Part shown: piece by piece, positions 17,103 through 27,648 of the stretch | Layout: every line of letters starts with the position of its first letter | Numbering within the stretch: the first letter of the stretch is position 1 | NCBI RefSeq assembly: GCF_000239815.1 | Contig: NZ_CAFK01000323.1 | Location: 29,572-93,571, forward strand | DNA: 64,000 bases | Source of the DNA: Bradyrhizobium sp. STM 3843 | GTDB taxonomy: Bacteria > Pseudomonadota > Alphaproteobacteria > Rhizobiales > Xanthobacteraceae | Reading direction: 5' to 3' | Notes under the pieces: model-generated | What the model saw: the letters and a program-made list of their open reading frames with translations, nothing else | Database searches by the model: none | What the model was told of the DNA's origin: nothing | Made by a program: the position numbers and the translations under genes

Positions 17103-18478
17103 GTGCGAATTTCGAATCCAAGCTTGTCATGCGTTCACGTCATGGGCTGTCACGCCGCCGCTTTATTGCCGGTGCCGGCGTCGCGGCCGCCTCGCTGGGA
17201 TGGTCTGCCGCATTGGCGCAGCAGGGACAGCAGCAGCAGGGCCGTGTGCGCATCGAGCCGGATGCGTTCCACCCGATTCCGATCGCGATCCCGCCCTTCG
17301 TGCCGGGAGGTCCGGCCGACGCCGACGTCGCCAACGGCATCTCGCAGGTAATCAACAACAACCTCAAGCGCAGCGGGCTGTTTGCTCCGATCGATCCGGC
17401 TGCCTTCGCCGAGCGCATCACCAATTTCGACGTTCCGCCGCAGTTCGCGAGCTGGCGGCCGCTCAATCTGCAGGGATTGGTGACCGGACGTGCAACGCGT
17501 CAGCCCGACGGCCGGCTCAAGGCCGAATTTCGTCTCTGGAACATCGACTCGCAGCAGCAGGTCACCGGCGCGCAATATGTCACCGCGCCGGAATATTGGC
17601 GCCGCATCGGCCACATCATCTCCGACCAGATCTACGCGCAGATGACCGGCGAGAAGGGCTATTTCGACAGCCGCGTCGTGTTCGTCGATGAGAGCGGTCC
17701 GTCCGAGCGCCGCGTCAAGCGGCTGGCGCTGATGGACCAGGATGGCGCCAATGTGCGTTATCTCACGCGCGGCGCCGATCTCGTGCTGACGCCACGCTTC
17801 TCGCCGTCGAGCCAGGAAATCACCTATATGGAATTCGGGCAGGGCGACCCGAAGGTCTATCTGTTCAATATCGAGAACGGCCAGCGCGAGATCGTCGGCA
17901 ACTTCCCGGGCATGTCGTTCTCGCCGCGCTTCTCGCCCGACGGCCAGCGCATCATCATGAGCCTGCAGCAGGGCGGCAATTCCAACCTGTTCGTGATGGA
18001 CCTGCGCTCGCGCACCACGACGCGGCTGACCGACACGCCGGCGATCGATACCTCGCCCTGCTACTCGCCGGACGGCAGCCAGCTCTGCTTCGAAAGCGAT
18101 CGCGGCGGCAAGCCGCAGATCTACGTCATGCCAGCGGGCGGCGGGCAGGCACAGCGCATCTCGTTCGGCGACGGCACCTATTCGACTCCCGTGTGGTCGC
18201 CGCGTGGCGACTACATCGCTTTCACCAAGCAGGGTGGCGGTCAGTTCTCGATCGGCGTCATCAAGCCTGACGGCTCGGGCGAGCGCATCCTCACCGCCGG
18301 CTTCCACAATGAGGGCCCGACCTTCGCCCCCAACGGGCGCGTGTTGATGTTCTTCCGCGATCCCGGCGGTAACGCGGGGCCGTCGCTCTACTCGATCGAC
18401 ATCTCCGGCCGCAACGAGCTGAAGGTTCCCACCCCGGGCTACGCGTCGGATCCGGCGTGGTCGCCGCTGCTGTCGTAA
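17099..18478 (+). CDS. tolB: Tol-Pal system periplasmic protein TolB
   Basis: Periplasmic beta-propeller that binds Pal. 459 residues from the ATG at 17099, which overlaps the tolA stop. The signal peptide has a twin-arginine look (SRRRFIAGAGVAAASLGW), so Tat export is possible, whereas enteric TolB uses Sec. An N-terminal alpha/beta domain precedes PD40 propeller repeats (FSPDGQRIIMS, YSPDGSQLCFESDR, WSPRGDYIAFTK). Last gene of tolQRAB; pal does not follow directly but lies 3.7 kb on. Confidence 0.95.
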   Translation: MSANFESKLVMRSRHGLSRRRFIAGAGVAAASLGWSAALAQQGQQQQGRVRIEPDAFHPIPIAIPPFVPGGPADADVANGISQVINNNLKRSGLFAPIDPAAFAERITNFDVPPQFASWRPLNLQGLVTGRATRQPDGRLKAEFRLWNIDSQQQVTGAQYVTAPEYWRRIGHIISDQIYAQMTGEKGYFDSRVVFVDESGPSERRVKRLALMDQDGANVRYLTRGADLVLTPRFSPSSQEITYMEFGQGDPKVYLFNIENGQREIVGNFPGMSFSPRFSPDGQRIIMSLQQGGNSNLFVMDLRSRTTTRLTDTPAIDTSPCYSPDGSQLCFESDRGGKPQIYVMPAGGGQAQRISFGDGTYSTPVWSPRGDYIAFTKQGGGQFSIGVIKPDGSGERILTAGFHNEGPTFAPNGRVLMFFRDPGGNAGPSLYSIDISGRNELKVPTPGYASDPAWSPLLS

Positions 18479-18515
18479 GCGCGCGGGCAGGGCCGCCGGC
18501 CCAAAAATATGCTCA

Positions 18516-18539
18516 CGTGTATCATTTATAAGATACACG
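18516..18539. promoter_or_regulatory. palindrome between tolB and the GGDEF/EAL gene
   Basis: Perfect inverted repeat CGTGTATC (18516-18523), spacer ATTTATAA, GATACACG (18532-18539). The AT-rich centre and lack of a T-tract favour an operator or a promoter element of the downstream gene over a terminator. No partner regulator is adjacent. Confidence 0.45.
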
Positions 18540-18707
18540 CACCGGTGTTATGATGCCGGGACCGGGCAAGCCTTGCCTAGTCCGTTGTATGGATGGATGG
18601 ATTTCGCTCCTGCGCGGCTGCAGCAAGCTTCCGCTAACGATATTCACTCAGAAAGACTTCATCTGCCATCGGTAATACTGCGCGGCGAACGGGACACGCG
18701 CGGTCGA

Positions 18708-21044
18708 ATGCAGCTTGCAAGTCAGAAGGGATATACTGATCAGAGGATGTCGCCCGCGATCCACGCGGCGCTGATCGATTCTCTGTTCCAGGACCCCGGT
18801 CCGATGTTCGCCGGCGCGCTCTGCGCGGCGGTCGCGGCCGTGATGACCGCGATCAAGAGCGGCGATCCCAAGCTTTGGCCGTGTGCCGTTCTGCTGATCA
18901 TTGTCGGCGCGTTTCGGTCCCTCGACATGCGCCGTTACCGACGGCTGCGCGATACCCATCAGCTGTCGCAATCGGCGATCGCGCGCTGGGAGCTCCGTTA
19001 CCAGGTCGGCGCGATGGTCTACGCGCTGGTCCTCGGCGTGTGGTGCTTCGCCGCGGTGGCTGACAGCCCCGACCCTGTCGTGCATCTGATCGCGATCGCC
19101 GTCACGCTTTGCTACATGTCCGCAGGGGCGGGCCGGACCTATGGACGTCCCTGGATCTTCCACGTTCAGATCGTGCTGGCGTGCGGACCGCTGACGATCG
19201 CGCTCATGCTGAACGGCAGCCCTTATTACCTGGGCATGGCCGCGTTCTGCGTCCTGTTCTTCCTGTCGTTGAAGCACATCTCGACCAATCTGCAGAAGAT
19301 GTTCGTCACGGCCTTCGTCGCGCGCGAGGGCGAGGCGGCGCTGGCCAGCCAGTTCGATACCGCGCTCAACAACATGCCGCACGGTCTGTGCATGTTCGGC
19401 GCCGACGGCAAACTCGCCGTCATGAACTATCGCTTCTGCCAGATGGCCGGTCTGCCGGACGACATCATTCACAGCGGTGCGAGCGCACACGACATCGTCG
19501 GCGCATGCGTCAACGCCGGCTCGATCTCGGCGGTCAACGGCACCATCATCCTGGCCCAGATCGAGAATACCAAGGCCCACAACATCGTCACCACCGATCC
19601 GGACTTGAGGCGCAACCGCTCGCTGTCCTGGACATTCCAGCCGATGGCCGGTGGCGGGGCGGTGGTGTTGCTCGAGGACATTACGGAGCGCCGGCAGGCC
19701 GAAGCCAGAATCACTCATCTGGCGCGCTACGACGAACTGACCACCTTGCCGAACCGCGTCAGCTTCCGCGATGAGATCGAGCGTCTGCTGAACATACGCC
19801 AGCCGGACGGTCAGCTTTCGGCGCTGCTGTTCGTCGATCTCGACCAGTTCAAGCAGGTCAACGACACGCTCGGACATCCTTGCGGTGATCAGCTGCTCTG
19901 TGCGGTGGCGCGGCGATTGCGTGACATGCTGCGGCCCGAGGATTTCGTGGCCCGCTTCGGCGGCGACGAATTCGTGGTCTTCCAGCGCAACATCCGTTCC
20001 AACGACGATGCCGCGATCTTGGCGCGGCGGATCGTGGATCATTTGAGCGAGCGCTATAAGATCGACAATCATCTGGTCGAGATCGGTGCCAGCGTCGGCA
20101 TCGCGATGACTGCGCCCGGCGTCAGCGCCGACACCCTGTTGAAGAACGCCGACATGGCGCTCTATCGCGCCAAGGCCGACGGGCGCGGCACCTTCTGCTT
20201 CTTCCGCGACGAGCTGGCCCAGACCGTCGAAGCGCGACGCACGCTCGAGCTCGATCTGCGCAAGGCGCTGGCCAACGAGGAATTCGAGCTGTTCTACCAG
20301 CCGCTCGTCAATCTCAAATCCGGCAGGATCTCGACCTGCGAGGCGCTGTTGCGTTGGAATCATCCGGTGCGGGGCACCGTGTCGCCGGTCGACATCATTC
20401 CGGTGGCCGAGGATATGGGGCTGATCGTCGATCTTGGACGCTGGATTCTGCGCAGGGCGTGCCTGGAATGCGTCAAATGGCCGGAGACGGTCAGCGTTGC
20501 CGTGAACTTCTCGCCGCAGCAGTTTCATCAGCGCGATGTCTTGAGCGAGGTGCGTTATGCCCTGGAGGTCTCGGGCCTGCCGCCGCATCGGCTTGAGATC
20601 GAGATCACCGAATCCTCACTGTTGCGCAACACGCAGCTGACCCACGACGTGCTCTCGCAACTGCATGCGATCGGCGTGCGGATTTCGCTCGATGATTTCG
20701 GCACCGGCTATTCCAGCCTGAGCTATCTGCATAACTTCCCGCTGCAGAAGGTGAAGATCGATCGCTCGTTCCTCGAGGGCATCGACACCGACCGTCCGCT
20801 GACCTTGCTGCGTGGCGTGGCACGTCTTTCGGCCGATCTCGGCATGTCGGTCGTGGTTGAGGGCATCGAAACCAATGAGCAACTTGAACTGATCAGCGTC
20901 GATGGCACGGTGACGGAGGCTCAGGGCTATCTGTTCAGCCGGCCGGTGCCGGCTGTGCGCATCCGCCAGCTCCTCAATGCCTCGCATGGCCGCCAATCGG
21001 ACAACGATCCTATGTTCGCGGTTCGTGGCCGCTCGATCGGCTGA
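18708..21044 (+). CDS. membrane-bound diguanylate cyclase/phosphodiesterase (PAS-GGDEF-EAL)
   Basis: Makes and/or degrades c-di-GMP. The start at 18708 (MQLASQKGY) is preferred; the frame is open to 18573, and 18747 is another option. The N-terminal third holds about six membrane helices (MFAGALCAAVAAVMTA to AAFCVLFFLSLKHI). Then comes a PAS-like sensor (FDTALNNMPHGLCMFGADG), a GGDEF domain (DELTTLPNR, intact FGGDEF with an RPED inhibitory I-site five residues before it) and an EAL domain (CEALLRWNHP, DDFGTGYSSL, VVVEGIE). Both catalytic signatures look intact. It interrupts the tolB-pal interval, suggesting a link between c-di-GMP and envelope constriction. Confidence 0.92.
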   Translation: MQLASQKGYTDQRMSPAIHAALIDSLFQDPGPMFAGALCAAVAAVMTAIKSGDPKLWPCAVLLIIVGAFRSLDMRRYRRLRDTHQLSQSAIARWELRYQVGAMVYALVLGVWCFAAVADSPDPVVHLIAIAVTLCYMSAGAGRTYGRPWIFHVQIVLACGPLTIALMLNGSPYYLGMAAFCVLFFLSLKHISTNLQKMFVTAFVAREGEAALASQFDTALNNMPHGLCMFGADGKLAVMNYRFCQMAGLPDDIIHSGASAHDIVGACVNAGSISAVNGTIILAQIENTKAHNIVTTDPDLRRNRSLSWTFQPMAGGGAVVLLEDITERRQAEARITHLARYDELTTLPNRVSFRDEIERLLNIRQPDGQLSALLFVDLDQFKQVNDTLGHPCGDQLLCAVARRLRDMLRPEDFVARFGGDEFVVFQRNIRSNDDAAILARRIVDHLSERYKIDNHLVEIGASVGIAMTAPGVSADTLLKNADMALYRAKADGRGTFCFFRDELAQTVEARRTLELDLRKALANEEFELFYQPLVNLKSGRISTCEALLRWNHPVRGTVSPVDIIPVAEDMGLIVDLGRWILRRACLECVKWPETVSVAVNFSPQQFHQRDVLSEVRYALEVSGLPPHRLEIEITESSLLRNTQLTHDVLSQLHAIGVRISLDDFGTGYSSLSYLHNFPLQKVKIDRSFLEGIDTDRPLTLLRGVARLSADLGMSVVVEGIETNEQLELISVDGTVTEAQGYLFSRPVPAVRIRQLLNASHGRQSDNDPMFAVRGRSIG

Positions 21045-21130
21045 ACCGCCAAAGACACCAATACGATCCGTTGTATTACGGGCGTCCCACACGTCATTAA
21101 CTCTATGCCGCTGAAATCTTTGCATCCCTG

Positions 21131-21145
21131 TTAACGAGCTGTTAA
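21131..21145. promoter_or_regulatory. perfect CtrA-type box
   Basis: TTAA-CGAGCTG-TTAA exactly matches the full CtrA consensus TTAA-N7-TTAA, 44 bases before the acyltransferase ATG at 21189. A further TTAAC lies at 21149-21153. CtrA is the cell-cycle response regulator of alphaproteobacteria; binding here is inferred from the motif only. Confidence 0.65.
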
Positions 21146-21188
21146 GCTTTAACTGTTCGCGTAAAAGTTGTGTGCAAAGGGGTTTCTT

Positions 21189-21914
21189 ATGAAGTCTGCG
21201 GCTGGATCCGCCGCTGTTGCTCTGGAACGGAAGGCCGACCCTTTAGAGAATGTCGACTACAGACTGGCAGTAACCCCGGAAGACAAAGAGCGGATCTACC
21301 GCCTGCGCTACAACGCCTATCTGCGCGAGGGGGCGATCCTCCCGTCCGAGAGCGAACGCGTCACCGACGAATATGATGATCTGCCGAACAGTTTCATCTT
21401 TGGCGTCTTCGTCGATGGCGACCTTTACAGCTCGATCCGCGTCAGCGTCCTGAACTCGGAGTGGCGCGAATCGCTGTCAGCCGGAATGTTCCCGGATCTG
21501 ATCCTTCCGGAACTGGATCGGGGCAAAGTGATCATCGATCCGACGCGATTCGTTGCTGATCCCGAAAAGGCGCGCCGTTTTCCGGCTCTGCCCTACGTCA
21601 CAGTGCGCCTCGGCTATGTTGCCTGCGCGCATTTCAACGCAGACATCGGCCTCGCCAATGTCCGGCCCGAGCATCGGGCGTTCTATCGCAAAGTGTTTCT
21701 CCAGGAGCCTTGGGGCGAGCCGCGGCTCTATTCCGGCCTGATCAAGCCGGTCGGGTTGGTCGCTGCGCATTATCCCTCGATCCGCGACCGGGTGTTCCAG
21801 CGCTTTCCCTTCATGCGTTCGAGCGCGTTCGAGCGGCGCATGCTGTTCGAGCGTCCCGGCGATCAGGCCTTCATCCGCTCGTTCAGGATTCGCCCGGCTG
21901 TGATTGCCGGCTGA
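21189..21914 (+). CDS. FeeM / acyl-homoserine-lactone synthase-like N-acyltransferase
   Basis: A 241-residue protein of the GNAT-like FeeM/LuxI superfamily. Family marks are IYRLRYNAYLREGAI, the acidic stretch VTDEYDDLPNSFIFGVFVDG, RVSVLNSEW and KVIIDPTRFVADPE, which parallel the RYxxY, D...N/S and E...R elements of autoinducer and N-acyl amino acid synthases. The start at 21189 has AAAGGGG upstream (an ATG at 21168 is also in frame). No LuxR-type receptor is adjacent, which favours the N-acyl amino acid synthase reading over AHL signalling. Preceded by a perfect CtrA box. Product not predictable from sequence. Confidence 0.78.
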   Translation: MKSAAGSAAVALERKADPLENVDYRLAVTPEDKERIYRLRYNAYLREGAILPSESERVTDEYDDLPNSFIFGVFVDGDLYSSIRVSVLNSEWRESLSAGMFPDLILPELDRGKVIIDPTRFVADPEKARRFPALPYVTVRLGYVACAHFNADIGLANVRPEHRAFYRKVFLQEPWGEPRLYSGLIKPVGLVAAHYPSIRDRVFQRFPFMRSSAFERRMLFERPGDQAFIRSFRIRPAVIAG

Positions 21915-22205
21915 ACGGCGGCATTTGCACTGTTTTTTGGCTGCAAAACCGGTCAAGCCAGAAATTGTTGCGCAAAATCTTTTGTTCCGGAAAATCGGCC
22001 CGGAAGTCCTGCATTTCCACCGGCCGGACTCTTGCCTTCACCCTGGCGCCACATTTACAACGCATTAACCACCGCGGTCGCTTTTGGCGGTTCGTTAGCT
22101 TTTGACCCAGTCCAGCAAGACCTCGTCAAGGTTGACGGAACGTTCGCTTAACCATCGCCCTGTAGACCGGATGACAGTCTAGAACGTGAGCGTGGAGGCT
22201 CCGGA

Positions 22206-22697
22206 ATGAAATATCAGATGCGTATCCTCCAGGGATTGAAGCTGGCCGCCGTGCTCGCGGTCGCGCTGTCGATGGGCGCCTGCGCCAACAAGAATCTGAC
22301 CGGTATGGACGCCAATGCAAACGCAGCGACGCCGGGCAGCCAGCAGGACTTCGTGGTGAATGTCGGCGACCGCGTGTTCTTCGAAAGCGACCAGACCGAC
22401 CTCACGCCGCAGGCGACCGCGACCTTAGACAAGCAGGCGCAGTGGCTGCAGACCTATCCGCGCTATCAGTTCACCATCGAAGGCCATGCCGACGAGCGCG
22501 GCACCCGCGAATACAACATCGCGCTCGGCGCCCGCCGCGCCCAATCGGTCCGCAACTATCTCGCCTCGCGCGGCATCGACCCGAGCCGCATGCGCACGAT
22601 TTCGTACGGCAAGGAGCGCCCGGTCGCGGTCTGCAACGACATCTCCTGCTGGTCGCAGAACCGCCGCGCGGTCACGGTCCTGAACGCCAGTTCATAA
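22206..22697 (+). CDS. pal: peptidoglycan-associated lipoprotein Pal
   Basis: Outer-membrane lipoprotein that binds peptidoglycan and TolB. 163 residues with a signal peptide ending in the lipobox LSMGAC (acylated Cys26), a short linker and an OmpA-like C-terminal domain with IEGHADERGTREYNIALGAR, the diaminopimelate-binding signature. The GGAGGCTCCGGA ribosome site precedes the ATG. The 291-base upstream spacer (21915-22205) contains several TTAACC motifs but no second gene that I can support. Confidence 0.96.
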   Translation: MKYQMRILQGLKLAAVLAVALSMGACANKNLTGMDANANAATPGSQQDFVVNVGDRVFFESDQTDLTPQATATLDKQAQWLQTYPRYQFTIEGHADERGTREYNIALGARRAQSVRNYLASRGIDPSRMRTISYGKERPVAVCNDISCWSQNRRAVTVLNASS

Positions 22698-22720
22698 GCC
22701 TGAACAAGATTGACCAACCA

Positions 22721-22751
22721 AAGCCGGCGTCCGGAAGGGGCGCCGGCTTTG
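22721..22751 (+). terminator. terminator-like hairpin after pal
   Basis: AAGCCGGCG (22721-22729), 11-base loop, CGCCGGCTT (22741-22749), followed by TG. A perfect 9-bp stem but only a short T-run, so read-through into cpoB is likely. Confidence 0.6.
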
Positions 22752-22871
22752 TCGCGTTTGCGGCTTGCATCTTTCGCTCGAACGTCATTTGTCTGAATCG
22801 GATTTTTGCAGTAAGTGCCTCGCCCAAAGAGGCGCGCGTTCGAGTGCTCCGATCCGGTCGTTCAGGGCAAC

Positions 22872-23927
22872 ATGTCATCCAAAACCCTTCAAGGAACCGC
22901 CGCTGCGACGATAGCTGCGCTGGTGCTGCTGTCGTTGCCGGTCTTGTCATCGCCGGCCTGGGCGCAGGCCGATGAGGATCCGGAGGTGCGCATCGAGCGG
23001 CTGGAGAATCAGCTGCGGCAGCTCACCGGCCAGAACGAGGAATTGCAGTACCGCAACCGCCAGCTCGAGGAGCGGCTGCGCCAGATCCAGGGCGGGGTGC
23101 CCGGAGCGCCCGCGGCACAGCCGAATGCCGCCGCCGCACCACCGCCGCAGCCGACCCCGGCCTATGGTCAGCCGGCGCAGCCAGGCTACGGACAGCCTGC
23201 CCAACCGCAATATGGCGGCCAGCCCCAGGCCTATCCCCAGCAGCAGCCTGGATATGGCCAGCCGCAGGCTGCAGCACCTGCGCCAATCGCGCAGGATCCG
23301 GCTGGTCCGGGCAGGGGAGGGCGCCGCGGCGACGCCTTCGATCCGAACCAGAATCCGAATGCGCCGGGCGCGCCGCAGGCGCTCGGTGGCGGTCAGCTGC
23401 CGATGCAGAGCGGCGGCGGTGCACCCGCCGGCCAGCCGATGAACCTCGCCAATACTCCGGCGGGCCGATACCCGCAAAGCGGGGCGCCACCGGCTGCTGC
23501 GGCTGCTCCCGGCCCGGGCGGGATCGACACGGCGCCACCGACGCAGTCGCCGCGCGACGAATATGACCTCGGCATCGGCTATATGCAGCGCAAGGACTAT
23601 GCGCTGGCCGAACAGACCATGCGCAACTTCGCGCAAAAGTATCCCAACGATCCGATGGTCGGCGACTCGCAATATTGGCTCGGCGAGAGCTTCTTCCAGC
23701 GGCAGCAATATCGCGAGGCTGCCGAGGTCTTCCTGGCGGTGACGACCAAACACGAGAAGTCGGCGAAGGCGCCGGATGCGCTGCTCCGGCTGGGCCAGTC
23801 GCTGGCGGCCCTGAAGGAGAAGGAAGCCGCTTGCGCGGCCTTCGGCGAGATCACGCGCAAATACCCGCGCGCCTCGGCCGGCGTGAAAGCCGCCGTCGAT
23901 CGCGAGCAGAAGCGGGTGAAGTGCTGA
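22872..23927 (+). CDS. cpoB: Tol-Pal accessory protein CpoB (YbgF)
   Basis: Periplasmic coordinator of outer-membrane constriction and septal peptidoglycan synthesis. 351 residues from the ATG at 22872: signal peptide (ending SPAWAQA), a coiled-coil with RIERLENQLRQLTGQNEEL, a long Pro/Gln/Gly/Ala linker (about residues 80-220, with repeated GYGQPAQP units), and a C-terminal TPR region (YDLGIGYMQRKDYALAEQ, YWLGESFFQRQQYREAAE). The linker is longer than in enterics. Conserved position after pal. Confidence 0.92.
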   Translation: MSSKTLQGTAAATIAALVLLSLPVLSSPAWAQADEDPEVRIERLENQLRQLTGQNEELQYRNRQLEERLRQIQGGVPGAPAAQPNAAAAPPPQPTPAYGQPAQPGYGQPAQPQYGGQPQAYPQQQPGYGQPQAAAPAPIAQDPAGPGRGGRRGDAFDPNQNPNAPGAPQALGGGQLPMQSGGGAPAGQPMNLANTPAGRYPQSGAPPAAAAAPGPGGIDTAPPTQSPRDEYDLGIGYMQRKDYALAEQTMRNFAQKYPNDPMVGDSQYWLGESFFQRQQYREAAEVFLAVTTKHEKSAKAPDALLRLGQSLAALKEKEAACAAFGEITRKYPRASAGVKAAVDREQKRVKC

Positions 23928-23987
23928 GGGTTGCCCGCGCCTAAGGCGCGATGGCGTGGATTGGGTTGCTACCTTGCGTCACCATGA

Positions 23988-24114
23988 CTGTCGTCCCGGC
24001 GGAACGCCGGGACCCATAAACACAGTCGGGCGTGATAGGCTCAAGCGGTCGCTCCAGCATATTTCAACAATTGACATCGGTGGTTATGGATCCCTGCGTT
24101 CGCAGGGATGACAG
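23988..24114. repeat. MITE-like palindromic element, copy A2
   Basis: A 127-base relative of the element at 11296-11411: left arm CTGTCGTCCCGGCGGAACGC then CCGGGACCCATAA, right arm GGTTATGGATCCCTGCG through GCAGGGATGACAG. Arms complementary, about 60 bases of unrelated sequence between. No open frame inside. It ends 42 bases before tilS. Confidence 0.75.
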
Positions 24115-24156
24115 CTGAGTTTGTGGTTCGCACCTCGCGCGCCTAATCTGCCGCGC

Positions 24157-25266
24157 ATGGCACGGCAGAAAACAGCGCGGGACAAAGCCACAGACGACGA
24201 CCGTCCGATCTCGGACGCCGAGGTCGAACGCCTGTTCTCCCCTCTGTCCGATGCGCCCGCATTGGTGCTTGCGGTCTCCGGCGGCCCGGATTCGATGGCG
24301 CTGATGTGGCTTGCGGCACGTTGGCGAGATCAGCGCGCGCAAGGTCCGCGCCTCATCGCCGTCACGGTCGATCACGGCCTGAGGAGGGAGGCTGCCCGCG
24401 AGGCGCGCGAGGTCAAACGGGTGGCGCGCACGCTGGACCTGCCGCATCGCACCTTGCGCTGGCGTGGCGACAAGCCCGCCTCCGGCGTACCTGAGGCGGC
24501 GAGAGCCGCGCGCTACCGATTGCTGGTGCAGGCCGCGCGGAGCGCCGGCGCAAGCCACATCGTCACCGCACATACCAGGGACGACCAGGCCGAAACGCTT
24601 CTGATGCGACTGCTCCGCGGCAGCGGGATTGCAGGCCTCGCGGCAATGTCGGCCATCAGCGAACGGGAGGGGCTTGCGCTGGCGCGCCCCTTGCTCGGCA
24701 TCTCCAAGGCGCAGCTCATCGCGACATTGCAGGCGGCCGAGATCAAGTTCATCGAAGATCCGACCAATGTCGATCCCGCCTTCACGCGGCCGCGGCTGCG
24801 CGCGCTGATGCCGGCGCTCGCCGCCGAAGGCGGTGATGCGCGCAATCTGGCCCGGCTTGCGGCCCGTTTCGCCCGGGCCAATGCGGCGATCGAGGTGCTG
24901 GCCGATGGCGCCGAGCGTTATCTGGCGCTGACCAGCCGCATGAATTCGGGAGCCTCCGGTGGCCAGCGCAAGCAGCCCGCGCGCGGGCAGGTGTTCGACC
25001 TCCGCGCGTTTGCGGCCTTGCCGGAGGAAATTCGGCTGCGTCTCCTGATCCGCACGGTCGATCGTTTCGGGACTGAGGGGCCGGTGGAACTCGGTAAGGC
25101 CGAGGCGCTGCTGACCAGGCTGGACCGGGCTTTTGCGGAGTTTGCAGGAGGTGGCGAAGCCACGCGAGACAGGTTAAAATCGACCCTTGCCGGTGCGTTG
25201 GTAAGCGTGGCTAATGGTCAGATCCGCTTCGAACCGGCGCCGGCCCGTCGCGCTCGGAGCGGCTGA
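24157..25266 (+). CDS. tilS: tRNA(Ile)-lysidine synthase
   Basis: Attaches lysine to the C34 of the minor tRNA-Ile so that it reads AUA. PP-loop ATPase of 369 residues: P-loop SGGPDS (41-46), TVDHGLRREA, and the HTRDDQAETLLMRLLRGSG stretch. The start at 24157 (MARQKTARD) is chosen over 24121, which lies next to the repeat. The C-terminal substrate domain is shorter than in E. coli. Sits between cpoB and ftsH as in related genomes. Confidence 0.95.
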   Translation: MARQKTARDKATDDDRPISDAEVERLFSPLSDAPALVLAVSGGPDSMALMWLAARWRDQRAQGPRLIAVTVDHGLRREAAREAREVKRVARTLDLPHRTLRWRGDKPASGVPEAARAARYRLLVQAARSAGASHIVTAHTRDDQAETLLMRLLRGSGIAGLAAMSAISEREGLALARPLLGISKAQLIATLQAAEIKFIEDPTNVDPAFTRPRLRALMPALAAEGGDARNLARLAARFARANAAIEVLADGAERYLALTSRMNSGASGGQRKQPARGQVFDLRAFAALPEEIRLRLLIRTVDRFGTEGPVELGKAEALLTRLDRAFAEFAGGGEATRDRLKSTLAGALVSVANGQIRFEPAPARRARSG

Positions 25267-25293
25267 CGGTCCAGCCTGCCATTCGGCCGCCTC

Positions 25294-25329
25294 GGCGGCT
25301 CCCTTGGTGGCTTCCTTGGCGGCCCCTTA
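25294..25329 (+). repeat. three tandem 12-base units after tilS
   Basis: GGCGGCTCCCTT, GGTGGCTTCCTT, GGCGGCCCCTTA in tandem, starting 27 bases after the tilS stop. In one forward frame they would encode Gly-Gly-Ser/Phe/Pro-Leu units. The rest of the tilS-ftsH spacer (25267-25547) shows no gene. Confidence 0.55.
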
Positions 25330-25547
25330 ACCACCTGCAATGGCGCAGCTTTCCAGAGCCATTTTTCGCACTGGAATCGATGTCGGATGCGGTAAATAGT
25401 CCTGAGTGGTTCCCTTGGCATTGTAGCGAGTGGCACCTAAATTAGACGACGGTCGACCGGGGGATTCCCTCGTGGCTACCTAGGGATAAGTCCAGGACCC
25501 ATCCAGGGACAGACGGCCGCGATCCGCGCGACCACGAAGGAAAATCG

Positions 25548-27470
<1,923 letters not shown>

Positions 27471-27494
27471 GCGACACATCTTATTAAGGTGATG

Positions 27495-27522
27495 AAAAGC
27501 CCGGCGATGAGCCGGGCTTTTT
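27495..27522 (+). terminator. intrinsic terminator after ftsH
   Basis: AAAAGCCCGGC (27495-27505), loop GATGA, GCCGGGCTTTT (27511-27521) and a further T. Eleven perfect pairs with a T-tract. Confidence 0.92.
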
Positions 27523-27648
27523 CATGTGCCCACGACATGCCGTGAGATGCGGGTCTCGGGCGGGTCGAGCCGCTTAAGCCTTCCTCAAGCGGTTTTCGCC
27601 TATTGCTGCCTGGCTGACGCGCCGTCCTGGCGCGAGGACGAGGTCCGC

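Noticed and set aside
18648..20588. 646-codon minus-strand frame opposite the GGDEF/EAL gene
   Set aside because: Shadow of conserved domains on the plus strand; no ribosome site or recognisable domain.
25405..25440. Heat-shock (sigma-32) promoter upstream of ftsH
   Set aside because: A CTTGGC-like -35 is present but no convincing CCCCAT-type -10 at the right distance.
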